Assembly: GCA_021788685.1 (NCBI GenBank) | Contig: JAJYKH010000051.1 | Location: forward strand, 1-12,458 | Source: Deltaproteobacteria bacterium | GTDB lineage: Bacteria; Desulfobacterota; Desulfobulbia; Desulfobulbales; UBA5123 | DNA length: 12,458 nt | Reading direction: 5' to 3' | Part shown: in pieces, positions 5,764 to 12,458 of the stretch | Layout: the number at the start of each line of letters is the position of its first letter | Numbering within the stretch: position 1 is the first letter of the stretch | The notes under the pieces: model-generated | What the model saw: the letters and a program-made list of their open reading frames with translations, nothing else | Database searches by the model: none | Told to the model about the DNA's origin: nothing | Position numbers and translations under genes: made by a program

Positions 5764-7653
5764 CTACAGCTCGATGTGCATGCCGATCTCAACCACTCGT
5801 CCGGGGGGCAGATGGAAGAACGACGTTGCGCCTCTGGCATTCCGGGACATCCAGGCAAACAACCCCTTGCGCCACTTGGGCATCACCCGCTCCTCGCCGA
5901 TGACCAGCGTCTCCCGGCCGAGAAAGAAGGTCGTCTCCGTGATCTTGAGGTCGAGCCCCGGCACATGGAGGCGCTCCAGCACCTCGGGGATATTCGGACT
6001 CTCCATGAAGCCGTAGCGGACCACCATTCGGTAAAACCCCAGTCCCAGGCTCTCGATCTTCACCCGCTCGGCGGCCTCCACATGGGGTATCTCCTCGGTT
6101 CTGACCCCGAGGATGACGATCTGCTCGTGAAGCACCTTGTTGTGCCGCAGGTTATGAAAGAGGGCGGGCGGCGTGAAATCGGGATTGCCCGTCATGTAGA
6201 CCGCGGCGCCGGGCACCCGCATGGGCATCTGTTTCTCAATGTCGCGGACGAACCCCTCGATGGGGTGCCACCCCTTGTGCAGCCGCCGGGCCAGCACCTC
6301 CCGGCCCCGCTTCCACGTGGTCATCAGGATGAAGGCGCCGGCCGCGACCGCCAGGGGAAACCAGCCGCCGTGCGCCACCTTCATCATGTTGGCCCCGAAA
6401 AAGGCGAGGTCGATGATCAGAAAGCAGCCGGCAAGCAACACAGCGGGCGCCGGCCGCCACCGCCACCGGTCCCTGGCAACCACGTAAAACAGCAGGGTCG
6501 TGACCCCCATGGTGGTGGTCACCGCCACGCCGTAGGCCGCGGCCAGATTGTTCGAAGAGCGGAAGCCGATCACCAGGCCGATGCAGGCGAGCATCAACCC
6601 CCAGTTGATGAGAGGCACATAGATCTGGCCCTTTTCTTCCGCCGAGGTGTGGTCGATCCTGAGCCGGGGGCTGTAGCCGAGCTGCACCGCCTGGACGGAA
6701 AGGGAGAAGGCCCCGGAGATCACCGCCTGGGAGGCGATCACCGTGGCCGCGGTCGACAGGGCCACCATGGGCAGCAAAGCCCAGCCGGGCCCCAATCGGT
6801 AAAAAGGATTGCCCACCGCCGCCGGATTGTCGAGCAGCAGCGCACCCTGCCCGAAATAGTTGAGGAGCAGGGCGGGCAGGACCAGACCGAACCACACCAG
6901 GCGGATGGGCTTGGTCCCGAAGTGGCCCATGTCCGCGTAAAGCGCCTCGCCGCCCGTGACCGCCAGAAAGACCGCCCCCAGGACGAGGAACCCCTTGCCT
7001 CCGTTGCGCAGAAAAAAGCCGATGGCGTGCAAAGGGCTCACCGCTGCGAGCACGGCCGGCTCCTTTGCGATATTGGCCACGCCGAGGACGCCCAAAACCA
7101 GGAACCAGAGGCAGGTGACCGGGCCGAAGACCGCGCCCACCCTGGCCGTGCCGTGGTGCTGAAACATGAACAGCCCGATCAGGATGATGATGGTGATCGG
7201 GATCACGTAGGGAGTGAACACGGGGGTGGCCACGCCCAGTCCCTCCACGGCGCTGAGCACCGAGATGGCCGGGGTGATCATGCCGTCGCCGTAAAGGAGG
7301 GCGGCCCCGAACATGCCGAGGAGGACCAGCAGCCAGCGGCCGCCGCCCCGGGCCGAGGCCTGGATGGGGGTCACCAGGGCGGTGAGCGCCAGGATGCCGC
7401 CTTCTCCCCGGTTGTCCGCCCGCAGCACGAAGGTCAGATATTTGATGGAAACAACGAGAATAAGCGACCACAGGACCAGGGAAAGCACGCCGAGCACGTT
7501 GGGATGGCTCACCCCGATGGCCTCGCTGCCGTAGAAGCATTCCCGGAGGGCATACAGGGGGCTGGTCCCGATGTCGCCGTAGACGACCCCGAGAGCGGCC
7601 AGAGAGAGGCTTGCGAGCTTCCTGCCGTCCTGGGGACCGGTAGCTGCGCTCAT
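5764..7653 (-). CDS. kup: Kup low-affinity potassium uptake transporter
   Basis: Kup proteins are inner-membrane K+ (K+/H+ symport) transporters with 12 membrane segments and a cytoplasmic C-terminal domain. Near the N-terminus this protein carries the family signature GVVYGDIGTSPLYALRE, followed by RADNRGEGGILALTALV and long hydrophobic segments to about residue 440. It ends with the typical RVVEIGMHIEL tail. I chose the ATG at 7651-7653 (629 aa) because GGAG lies 7 bases upstream of it. Two in-frame ATGs farther up (7675-7677 and 7657-7659) would add only 8 or 2 residues. Length is normal and no break is seen. The gene has a leader of about 330 bases with a c-di-AMP riboswitch, so K+ uptake should fall when c-di-AMP is high. 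It is flanked by two direct repeats and is transcribed divergently from the RND operon. Confidence 0.95.
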   Translation of the reverse strand: MSAATGPQDGRKLASLSLAALGVVYGDIGTSPLYALRECFYGSEAIGVSHPNVLGVLSLVLWSLILVVSIKYLTFVLRADNRGEGGILALTALVTPIQASARGGGRWLLVLLGMFGAALLYGDGMITPAISVLSAVEGLGVATPVFTPYVIPITIIILIGLFMFQHHGTARVGAVFGPVTCLWFLVLGVLGVANIAKEPAVLAAVSPLHAIGFFLRNGGKGFLVLGAVFLAVTGGEALYADMGHFGTKPIRLVWFGLVLPALLLNYFGQGALLLDNPAAVGNPFYRLGPGWALLPMVALSTAATVIASQAVISGAFSLSVQAVQLGYSPRLRIDHTSAEEKGQIYVPLINWGLMLACIGLVIGFRSSNNLAAAYGVAVTTTMGVTTLLFYVVARDRWRWRPAPAVLLAGCFLIIDLAFFGANMMKVAHGGWFPLAVAAGAFILMTTWKRGREVLARRLHKGWHPIEGFVRDIEKQMPMRVPGAAVYMTGNPDFTPPALFHNLRHNKVLHEQIVILGVRTEEIPHVEAAERVKIESLGLGFYRMVVRYGFMESPNIPEVLERLHVPGLDLKITETTFFLGRETLVIGEERVMPKWRKGLFAWMSRNARGATSFFHLPPGRVVEIGMHIEL

Positions 7654-7794
7654 TGGCATGCTCCACACAGCGGGCATGCAATGATGCGAATGACAGGGAG
7701 ATCGTTGGGACAGGAGCCGTGGCCGGAATCGAAAGGACCGGGACCCAGAGGCCCCTTTGGGCCGAGCACGTATCGGAAAGCAAAAGACAGGGCA

Positions 7795-7842
7795 GGCATT
7801 ATCCCCCTCCTGGGCAAAAGAACTGACATAGGGGGATGTGCC
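7795..7842 (-). terminator. Candidate riboswitch expression platform (terminator hairpin)
   Basis: On the transcribed strand GGCA-C-ATCCCCCT (7842-7830) can pair with AGGGGGAT-AA-TGCC (7808-7795) around a loop of 21 bases. This gives 12 base pairs just downstream of the aptamer. The sequence after it contains CTTTTGCTTTCC, an imperfect U-rich tract. Position and form fit a terminator that ends transcription before kup when the aptamer is ligand-bound. Switching by competition with the aptamer is not demonstrated here. Confidence 0.5.
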
Positions 7843-7861
7843 TTGCTCAGGCTCTCCCCTT

Positions 7862-7981
7862 CGATGCTTGCGAGGTTAGCTGACGGACTCGGGCCGAAGA
7901 GTTGCCCTATGCCACTTGGCAATACGCCCCCCAAAAGTGGTTCCCCCGCTTCCGCCTTACCGAGGCGGAATTCAGCATCGG
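7862..7981 (-). promoter_or_regulatory. c-di-AMP riboswitch (ydaO/yuaA type) in the kup leader
   Basis: The - strand carries the conserved core of the ydaO motif in the right order: an early stem CCGCCtcggtaaGGCGG, then GCGGGGGAACCA, then GGGGGGCGTATT, AGGGCAACTCTT, and CCGTCAGCTAACCTCG. The closing P1 stem is formed by CGATGC (7980-7975) and GCATCG (7867-7862). The class binds c-di-AMP and is known to switch off genes for potassium uptake and cell-wall or osmotic functions. It starts about 330 bases upstream of the kup start, with a candidate terminator hairpin between. The match of several separate conserved blocks plus the P1 stem makes the call strong, although it was made by eye rather than with a covariance model. 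Confidence 0.93.
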
Positions 7982-7987
7982 CATAGT

Positions 7988-8016
7988 CTTATAAGACGGA
8001 AAAAAAGTAAAGATAA
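7988..8016 (-). promoter_or_regulatory. Candidate kup promoter
   Basis: On the - strand TATAAG (7993-7988) could serve as -10 with TTATCT (8016-8011) as a weak -35 at 17-base spacing. Transcription would then begin close to 7981, exactly at the 5' edge of the riboswitch, which supports the assignment. The hexamer lies in the small palindrome CTTATAAG. Confidence 0.45.
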
Positions 8017-8035
8017 ACCTGGATCGTCCGGCATG

Positions 8036-8154
8036 CCCCGCGACAAATGGCTCTACTCACCGGCCCCCTCCCTCATGCTATATTCTAAAGAGAGATTTTG
8101 CCTCTCTTCCTCACCGTCTTTGCGCCCTTTTCCGACCACAACCGAGCACGACCC
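8036..8154 (+). repeat. Direct repeat copy 2 (upstream of the RND operon)
   Basis: This is the same-strand partner of 5623-5739, at about 80% identity with two or three single-base gaps. Its right end stops about 10 bases before the membrane-fusion-protein start codon, so most of it lies in that gene's 5' region. Homology to copy 1 fades upstream of the CCCCG at 8036 and downstream of GCACGACCC. Confidence 0.8.
8076..8084 (+). promoter_or_regulatory. Candidate extended -10 promoter of the RND operon
   Basis: TGC-TATATT matches the extended -10 form TGn-TATAAT with one mismatch and would start transcription near 8091, about 73 bases before the membrane-fusion-protein ATG. There is no good -35, which extended -10 promoters can tolerate. 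The element is kept, with one base changed, in repeat copy 1. Confidence 0.4.
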
Positions 8155-8163
8155 GGGAGCCCT

Positions 8164-9381
8164 ATGGCCGGCACAGCGCACACGACTGGACCGTCCACCC
8201 GACTGGCGGTGGCGCTCGCCCTCGCCGCGCTCCTTCTGCTCCTCTCCTTCTCCTGCAAAAAACCAAAGCCCCTGCCGCCCCCGCCCCCCGAGGTGGTTGT
8301 CGCCCCCGTCATTCAACGGGAGGTTCCCATCCGGCGGGAATGGGTCGCCACCCTGACCGGACTGGTCAACGCCGTCATCAAGCCCCAGGTCACGGGCTAC
8401 CTGGTCCGGCAGGATTACCTGGAAGGCCGGCCCGTCAAAAAGGGGCAGGTCATGTTCGAAATCGATCCGCGGCCCTTCCAGGCGGCGCTCGACCGGGCCA
8501 ACGCCAACGTGGTCCAGTATCAGTCCCAGCAGGAAAATGCCCGGGAAAACCTGGCCCGGGTCGAGCCCCTCACCGCCCAGCGGGCGCTCAGCCAAAAGGA
8601 CCTGGACAATGCCCGGGCGGCCCTGCGGGCGGCCAAGGCCCAGGTGATCGCGGCCCGGGCGGCGGTCGAGACCGCGAAGCTGAACCTGGAGTTCACGAAG
8701 ATCAGGGCGCCCATCGACGGCATCGCCGGGATCGCCCAGGCGCAGATCGGCAACTTGGTGGGTCCTTCCCAAACGGGACAGCTCACGACCGTCTCGACCA
8801 TCGATCCGATCCTAGCGGATTTTTCGGTGGGCGAGCAGGACTACCTCAGCTTCGTCAGGCTCAATGCCCTCCGGGAAGGAAAAGCCTCCACTCCCGCGGG
8901 CTTCCGGATCGACCTGATTCTGGCGGACGGCTCCGTTTATCCGCACAGGGGCAAATTCTACGCCACCAACCGGCAAATCTCCCCCAAGACCGGCACCCTC
9001 CTCGTCGAAGCCGTCTTCCCGAATCCGGACATGATCCTCCGCCCCGGACAATTCGGGAAAGTCCAGGTCACCCTCGGGACCCAAAAAGCGCTGCTCATTC
9101 CGCAGCCGGCGGTGAGCGAGCTCCAGGGGAAATTCCAGGCCAACGTGGTGGGGCCTGACAACCGGGTGGAAATCCGCGATATCAAGCCCGGGAGCTGGTA
9201 CGGGTCTCTGTGGGAGATCGAGGAGGGATTGCGGCCCGGCGAGCGCGTGGTGGTGGAGGGCATGCAAAAGGTGAAGCCCGGAATGACCGTCCGGCCGGTC
9301 GCCGCTCCCCCCGGCCCACCTACCGGCCCCCAGCCGGGGACCGGGCCTCCCCGGCGGCAGGAATCCACCGGCAAGCCATGA
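8164..9381 (+). CDS. RND efflux membrane-fusion (periplasmic adaptor) lipoprotein
   Basis: This AcrA/MexA-type adaptor links an inner-membrane RND pump to an outer-membrane TolC-like channel. The ATG at 8164 (405 aa) has CGGGAG four bases upstream and gives a clean lipoprotein signal: a basic N-region, a long alanine/leucine stretch and LSFSC with Cys31 as the likely lipidated residue. A longer frame back to 8098 lacks this logic. A proline-rich linker follows. The first lipoyl half includes VIKPQVTGYLV and GQVMFEIDPRPF, then comes a helical hairpin (about 115-175, Q/A/R-rich), and the second lipoyl half starts at FTKIRAPIDG (about 178-187). Beta-barrel and membrane-proximal domains (GQFGKVQVTLG, GLRPGERVVVEGMQKVKPG) come before a proline-rich tail. 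The pump gene follows after 15 bases. No repressor or outer-membrane channel gene is in view. Confidence 0.93.
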   Translation: MAGTAHTTGPSTRLAVALALAALLLLLSFSCKKPKPLPPPPPEVVVAPVIQREVPIRREWVATLTGLVNAVIKPQVTGYLVRQDYLEGRPVKKGQVMFEIDPRPFQAALDRANANVVQYQSQQENARENLARVEPLTAQRALSQKDLDNARAALRAAKAQVIAARAAVETAKLNLEFTKIRAPIDGIAGIAQAQIGNLVGPSQTGQLTTVSTIDPILADFSVGEQDYLSFVRLNALREGKASTPAGFRIDLILADGSVYPHRGKFYATNRQISPKTGTLLVEAVFPNPDMILRPGQFGKVQVTLGTQKALLIPQPAVSELQGKFQANVVGPDNRVEIRDIKPGSWYGSLWEIEEGLRPGERVVVEGMQKVKPGMTVRPVAAPPGPPTGPQPGTGPPRRQESTGKP

Positions 9382-9396
9382 GATAACAAACTGATT

Positions 9397-12300
9397 ATGT
9401 ATCGCTTCTTCATCAACCGGCCCATCGTCGCGATGGTGATCGCGATCATCATGATCATCGTCGGGATCGTCTCGATTTTTGGCCTGCCGGTGACGCAGTA
9501 CCCGAAGATCGTGCCGCCCGAGATCCTCGTCCAGGCGACCTACCTGGGCGCGGACGCCCTGACCATCGAGCAGTCGGTCGCCACTCCCCTGGAAAGCCAG
9601 ATGACGGGGGTCGACAACATGAACTACATGTACTCGATCAACCCGAACAACGGGCAGATGCGGCTCGTCGTGGACTTCAACGTGAAGACCGACCCGAACA
9701 TCGACCAGATGCTCGCCCAGCTCCGGGTCTCCCAGGCGGAAGCCCAGCTCCCGGCCGACGTCCGCACATTCGGCGTGACGGTGCAGAAGTCCTTCGGCTC
9801 CCCGCTGATGCTCATCGCCCTCTACTCGCCGAAGGGGACCCACGATGCGACCTTTCTCGCCAACTACGCCTACATCAACATGATCGACCAGCTCACCCGC
9901 GTACCGGGGGTCGCGAGCGGGGTCGTCTTCGGCGCCGGCCAGTACGCCATGCGGTGCTGGGTGCGGCCTGACCTGCTCGCCCAGCACAACATCACCGTGC
10001 CCGAGATCGTGACCGCCCTTCAGCAGCAGAATACCGTGAACCCCGCCGGGCAGGTCGGGGGCGAGCCGGCCCCGTCGGGGCAGGAATTCACGTACGCGAT
10101 CCAGGCCCAGGGACGGCTGGTGACCCCCCAGGAGTTCGGCCGGGTGGTCCTGCGGGCGAACCCCGACGGGTCGCTGGTCCGGCTGCGCGACGTGGCGCGG
10201 CTCGACCTTGGCGCGCAGGATTACAGTATCCGCGGCCGCTTCAACGGCAAGCCGTCGGCGATCCTGGCCCTTTTTCAGGTGCCGGGCGCCAATGCGCTGA
10301 AAGCCGTCGAGGGCGTCAAGGCGGCCATGAGCAAAATGAAGGCGTCCTTTCCGCCCGATCTCGATTACGGCATCGCACTCGACACCACCATCCCCGTCAC
10401 GGAGGGGATCAGGGAGATCGTGATTACGCTCACGATCGCCTTGGTCCTCGTCCTCATCGTGGTCTTCATCTTTCTCCAGGGCTGGCGGGCCACGCTCATC
10501 CCGATGATCGCGGTCCCGGTTTCCCTCATCGGGACGTTCGCCTTCTTTCCGATCCTCGGCTTCACGATCAACCCGATCGCCCTCATGGGGATGGTGGTCG
10601 CCATCGGGCTGGTGGTCGACGATGCGATCGTGGTGGTGGAGGCGGTGGAGCGCCACATCGAAGGGGGGGAGCCGCCGCGGGAAGCGTCGCTTCACGCGAT
10701 GGCGGAAGTGGCGAGCCCGGTCGTCGCCATCGCCCTGGTGCTGTCCGCCGTCTTCCTCCCCACCGTGTTCATCCCCGGGATCACCGGCAGGCTTTATCAG
10801 CAGTTCGCGGTCACCATCGCCATTTCGGTGCTCCTCTCGGCGTTCAACGCCCTCACCCTCAGCCCCGCCCTGTGCTCGATCCTCCTCAAGCCGCGGAAGG
10901 AAACGCACGGCCCCGTGGGCCGGTTCTTCGGCTGGTTCAACCGCACCTTCAAGCGCTCCGTGGAAGGGTATGTCCGCGTCAGCCATTACCTCATTCGAAA
11001 GTTCCTGATCGGGCTCCTGATTCTCGCCGCGCTCACTTTGGGCATCGTCCTCCTGGGGAAAAAAATACCGGGCGGGTTCCTGCCCGAAGAGGACCAGGGA
11101 TACCTCTATTCGGTCATTCAGCTCCCCAATGCCGCCTCCCTGGAAAGGACGGCGGAAGCAAGCCGGGCGGTCGAGCAGATTCTCGCGCAGACGCCCGGGG
11201 TGGCGGCGGTCACGACCGTGGTCGGGTTCAACCTCTTCAGCTACGTCCGGAACACGTTCAGCGCCTTCTTCTTCATTCGGCTGAAGCCGTGGGCCGAGCG
11301 CGGCAGCAACGAAACGGCGGCGGCCATCGAGGCCAGGCTTTCCCGGGCGCTCGGCGGACTCCCCCAGGGAATCGCCTTCTCCTTTCCGCCGCCGGCGATC
11401 CCGGGCGTCGGCACCTCGGGCGGCGTCACCTTCATCCTCGAGGACCGGAGCGGGAGGGATGTGCCCTTTCTGGCGGAGAACACCCGGAAATTCATTGCCG
11501 CGGCCCAGAAACGGCCCGAGCTCTCGAAAGTCGTCACCACCTTTCTCCCGGATGTGCCGCAGCTTTTCGTGGATGTCGACCGGGACAAGGTCCTGGCGGA
11601 GGGCATCGACCTGGGAGAGGTCTACGGGACGCTCCAGGCGTTCATGGGCGGAAAGTTCGTCAACTACTTCAACCGGTTCGGACGGCAATGGCAGGTGTAC
11701 GTGGAAGCGGAGGACCAATATCGCAGCCAGCCGGAGCAGCTCGGCCAGTTCTACGTCCGCAACGCCTCGGGCGACGCCGTTCCCCTGGCGGCCTTCACCC
11801 GGGTGGAGCGGCGGATTGGCCCGGAGTTCACCATGCGCTACAACGAGTACCGCTCCGCCCAGATCAATGCGACCGCCGCCGCCGGCTACAGCACGGCGCA
11901 GGCCATGAGCGCCCTCGAGCAGGTCTTCCGGGAAACCATGCCTTCCGGTATGGGGTTCGATTACCTGGGGATGTCCTTTCAGGAGCAGCAGGCCCGGAAG
12001 GGCGTATCGCCCGTGGCCATCTTCGGCCTCTCCCTCGTCTTCGTGTTCCTCATCCTCGCCGGTCTGTACGAAAGCTGGTCGCTGCCGTTCAGCGTTCTTC
12101 TCGGCACGCCGATCGCGGTTTTCGGCGCCTTTGCCGCGCTCCTGCTCCGGGGGATGGTCTTCAACGTCTACGCCCAGATCGGGCTGATCGTGCTGCTCGG
12201 GCTGTCGGCCAAGAACGCCATCCTGATCGTGGAGTTCGCCAAGACCGAGCACGAGAAAGGCAAGGACCTGACCGACTCCGCCCTGTCGGGGGCCAGGCTG

Positions 12301-12458
12301 CGCCTCCGGCCGATCCTGATGACCTCCTTTGCGTTCATCTTCGGCAGCATTCCCCTCGCGATCGCGACCGGCTCAGGCGCGATCGCCCGCCAGATCATGG
12401 GAACGGACGTGATCGGCGGCATGCTCGCCGCAACCGGCATCGCCATCTTCATCATCAG
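9397..12458 (+). CDS. RND multidrug efflux pump, HAE1/AcrB type (3' truncated by window)
   Basis: The frame is open from the ATG at 9397 to the window edge, giving 1020 residues of a family whose members are about 1030-1050 aa. Only the last few dozen residues are missing. It begins MYRFFINRPIVAMVIAI, the standard first membrane helix, followed by the PKIVPPEILVQATYLGA porter region and AVATPLE-like SVATPLESQMTGVDNM. The proton-relay residues are present: GLVVDDAIVVVE with D408 and D409 in TM4, and GLSAKNAILIVEFAK with K939 in TM10. The two large periplasmic halves follow each first helix of their repeats (second repeat from about residue 538, LIRKFLIGLLIL). It would use the proton gradient to expel amphiphilic compounds together with the adaptor encoded just upstream. 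Substrate range cannot be told from sequence. Confidence 0.95.
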   Translation, partial: MYRFFINRPIVAMVIAIIMIIVGIVSIFGLPVTQYPKIVPPEILVQATYLGADALTIEQSVATPLESQMTGVDNMNYMYSINPNNGQMRLVVDFNVKTDPNIDQMLAQLRVSQAEAQLPADVRTFGVTVQKSFGSPLMLIALYSPKGTHDATFLANYAYINMIDQLTRVPGVASGVVFGAGQYAMRCWVRPDLLAQHNITVPEIVTALQQQNTVNPAGQVGGEPAPSGQEFTYAIQAQGRLVTPQEFGRVVLRANPDGSLVRLRDVARLDLGAQDYSIRGRFNGKPSAILALFQVPGANALKAVEGVKAAMSKMKASFPPDLDYGIALDTTIPVTEGIREIVITLTIALVLVLIVVFIFLQGWRATLIPMIAVPVSLIGTFAFFPILGFTINPIALMGMVVAIGLVVDDAIVVVEAVERHIEGGEPPREASLHAMAEVASPVVAIALVLSAVFLPTVFIPGITGRLYQQFAVTIAISVLLSAFNALTLSPALCSILLKPRKETHGPVGRFFGWFNRTFKRSVEGYVRVSHYLIRKFLIGLLILAALTLGIVLLGKKIPGGFLPEEDQGYLYSVIQLPNAASLERTAEASRAVEQILAQTPGVAAVTTVVGFNLFSYVRNTFSAFFFIRLKPWAERGSNETAAAIEARLSRALGGLPQGIAFSFPPPAIPGVGTSGGVTFILEDRSGRDVPFLAENTRKFIAAAQKRPELSKVVTTFLPDVPQLFVDVDRDKVLAEGIDLGEVYGTLQAFMGGKFVNYFNRFGRQWQVYVEAEDQYRSQPEQLGQFYVRNASGDAVPLAAFTRVERRIGPEFTMRYNEYRSAQINATAAAGYSTAQAMSALEQVFRETMPSGMGFDYLGMSFQEQQARKGVSPVAIFGLSLVFVFLILAGLYESWSLPFSVLLGTPIAVFGAFAALLLRGMVFNVYAQIGLIVLLGLSAKNAILIVEFAKTEHEKGKDLTDSALSGARLRLRPILMTSFAFIFGSIPLAIATGSGAIARQIMGTDVIGGMLAATGIAIFII

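Noticed and set aside
7750..7769. GGCCC-aaag-GGGCC hairpin in the kup leader as terminator
   Set aside because: The stem is only five base pairs and no T-run follows on the - strand. The hairpin at 7795-7842 is the better candidate.
5755..7986. 743-codon + strand frame across kup
   Set aside because: It is antisense to kup, low in hydrophobic structure, and dominated by His/Gln/Gly/Arg. It is a shadow of the transporter gene.
8098..8163. Upstream extension of the membrane-fusion protein from a TTG at 8098
   Set aside because: The extension lies within the direct repeat and would push the lipoprotein signal 22 residues inward. The ATG at 8164 has a ribosome-binding site and a proper N-terminal signal.
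8812..12252. 1146-codon open frame on the - strand opposite the RND genes
   Set aside because: It is rich in His, Asp, Arg and Glu in repetitive runs with no domain pattern, and lies fully antisense to the efflux adaptor and pump, whose motifs are unmistakable. It is a by-product of high-GC codon use.
1..12458. CRISPR arrays, tRNA or rRNA genes, insertion sequences, integrase or attachment sites
   Set aside because: I saw no regularly spaced repeats, cloverleaf sequences, transposase motifs or integrase motifs. The only repeats found are the pairs described at 5623/8036 and 2307/5475.

Overview
The window is GC-rich bacterial DNA. Short samples counted by hand give about 52-62% GC in the first 2.2 kb and over 70% in parts of the efflux operon at the right end. 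There is no rRNA, tRNA, CRISPR array or intact mobile element. A c-di-AMP (ydaO-type) riboswitch in front of a Kup potassium transporter, next to an RND tripartite pump, suits a Gram-negative with c-di-AMP signalling such as a member of the Desulfobacterota. That taxon is an inference.

Positions 1-2218 (+ strand) hold the 3' part of a large DUF1156/COG1743-type DNA methylase (the window cuts off its 5' end), followed 15 bases later by a 347-aa protein with a C-terminal PD-(D/E)XK nuclease signature. This looks like the distal end of a modification-based defence operon whose remaining genes lie to the left. Facing it on the - strand is a cytosine-modification cassette: a C5-cytosine methyltransferase, a 28-codon mini-ORF coupled at both ends, and a Vsr-like endonuclease. 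Then come a heavily frameshifted remnant of a Fic-family gene (4319-4544) and an intact VapBC-type toxin-antitoxin pair with a palindromic operator. Two short homologous coding remnants, at about 2293-2358 and 5404-5528, bracket the vsr/methyltransferase/fic/vapBC block. Together this is a defence/toxin-antitoxin island in partial decay.

Positions 5623-8154 hold kup on the - strand, enclosed by two imperfect direct repeats of about 118 bp. The kup leader carries the riboswitch and a candidate terminator-type expression platform. Positions 8036-12458 (+ strand) hold the right repeat copy, which contains a candidate extended -10 promoter, then a lipoprotein membrane-fusion protein and an RND (HAE1/AcrB-type) inner-membrane pump that runs off the right edge. 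The left repeat copy keeps the same promoter-like core but points antisense into kup.

The observations most worth pursuing are the methylase + PD-ExK nuclease pair, the dcm-mini-ORF-vsr coupling with a Vsr that lacks the E. coli zinc ligands, the paired coding remnants around the island, and the duplicated promoter-like repeat around the riboswitch-controlled kup gene.
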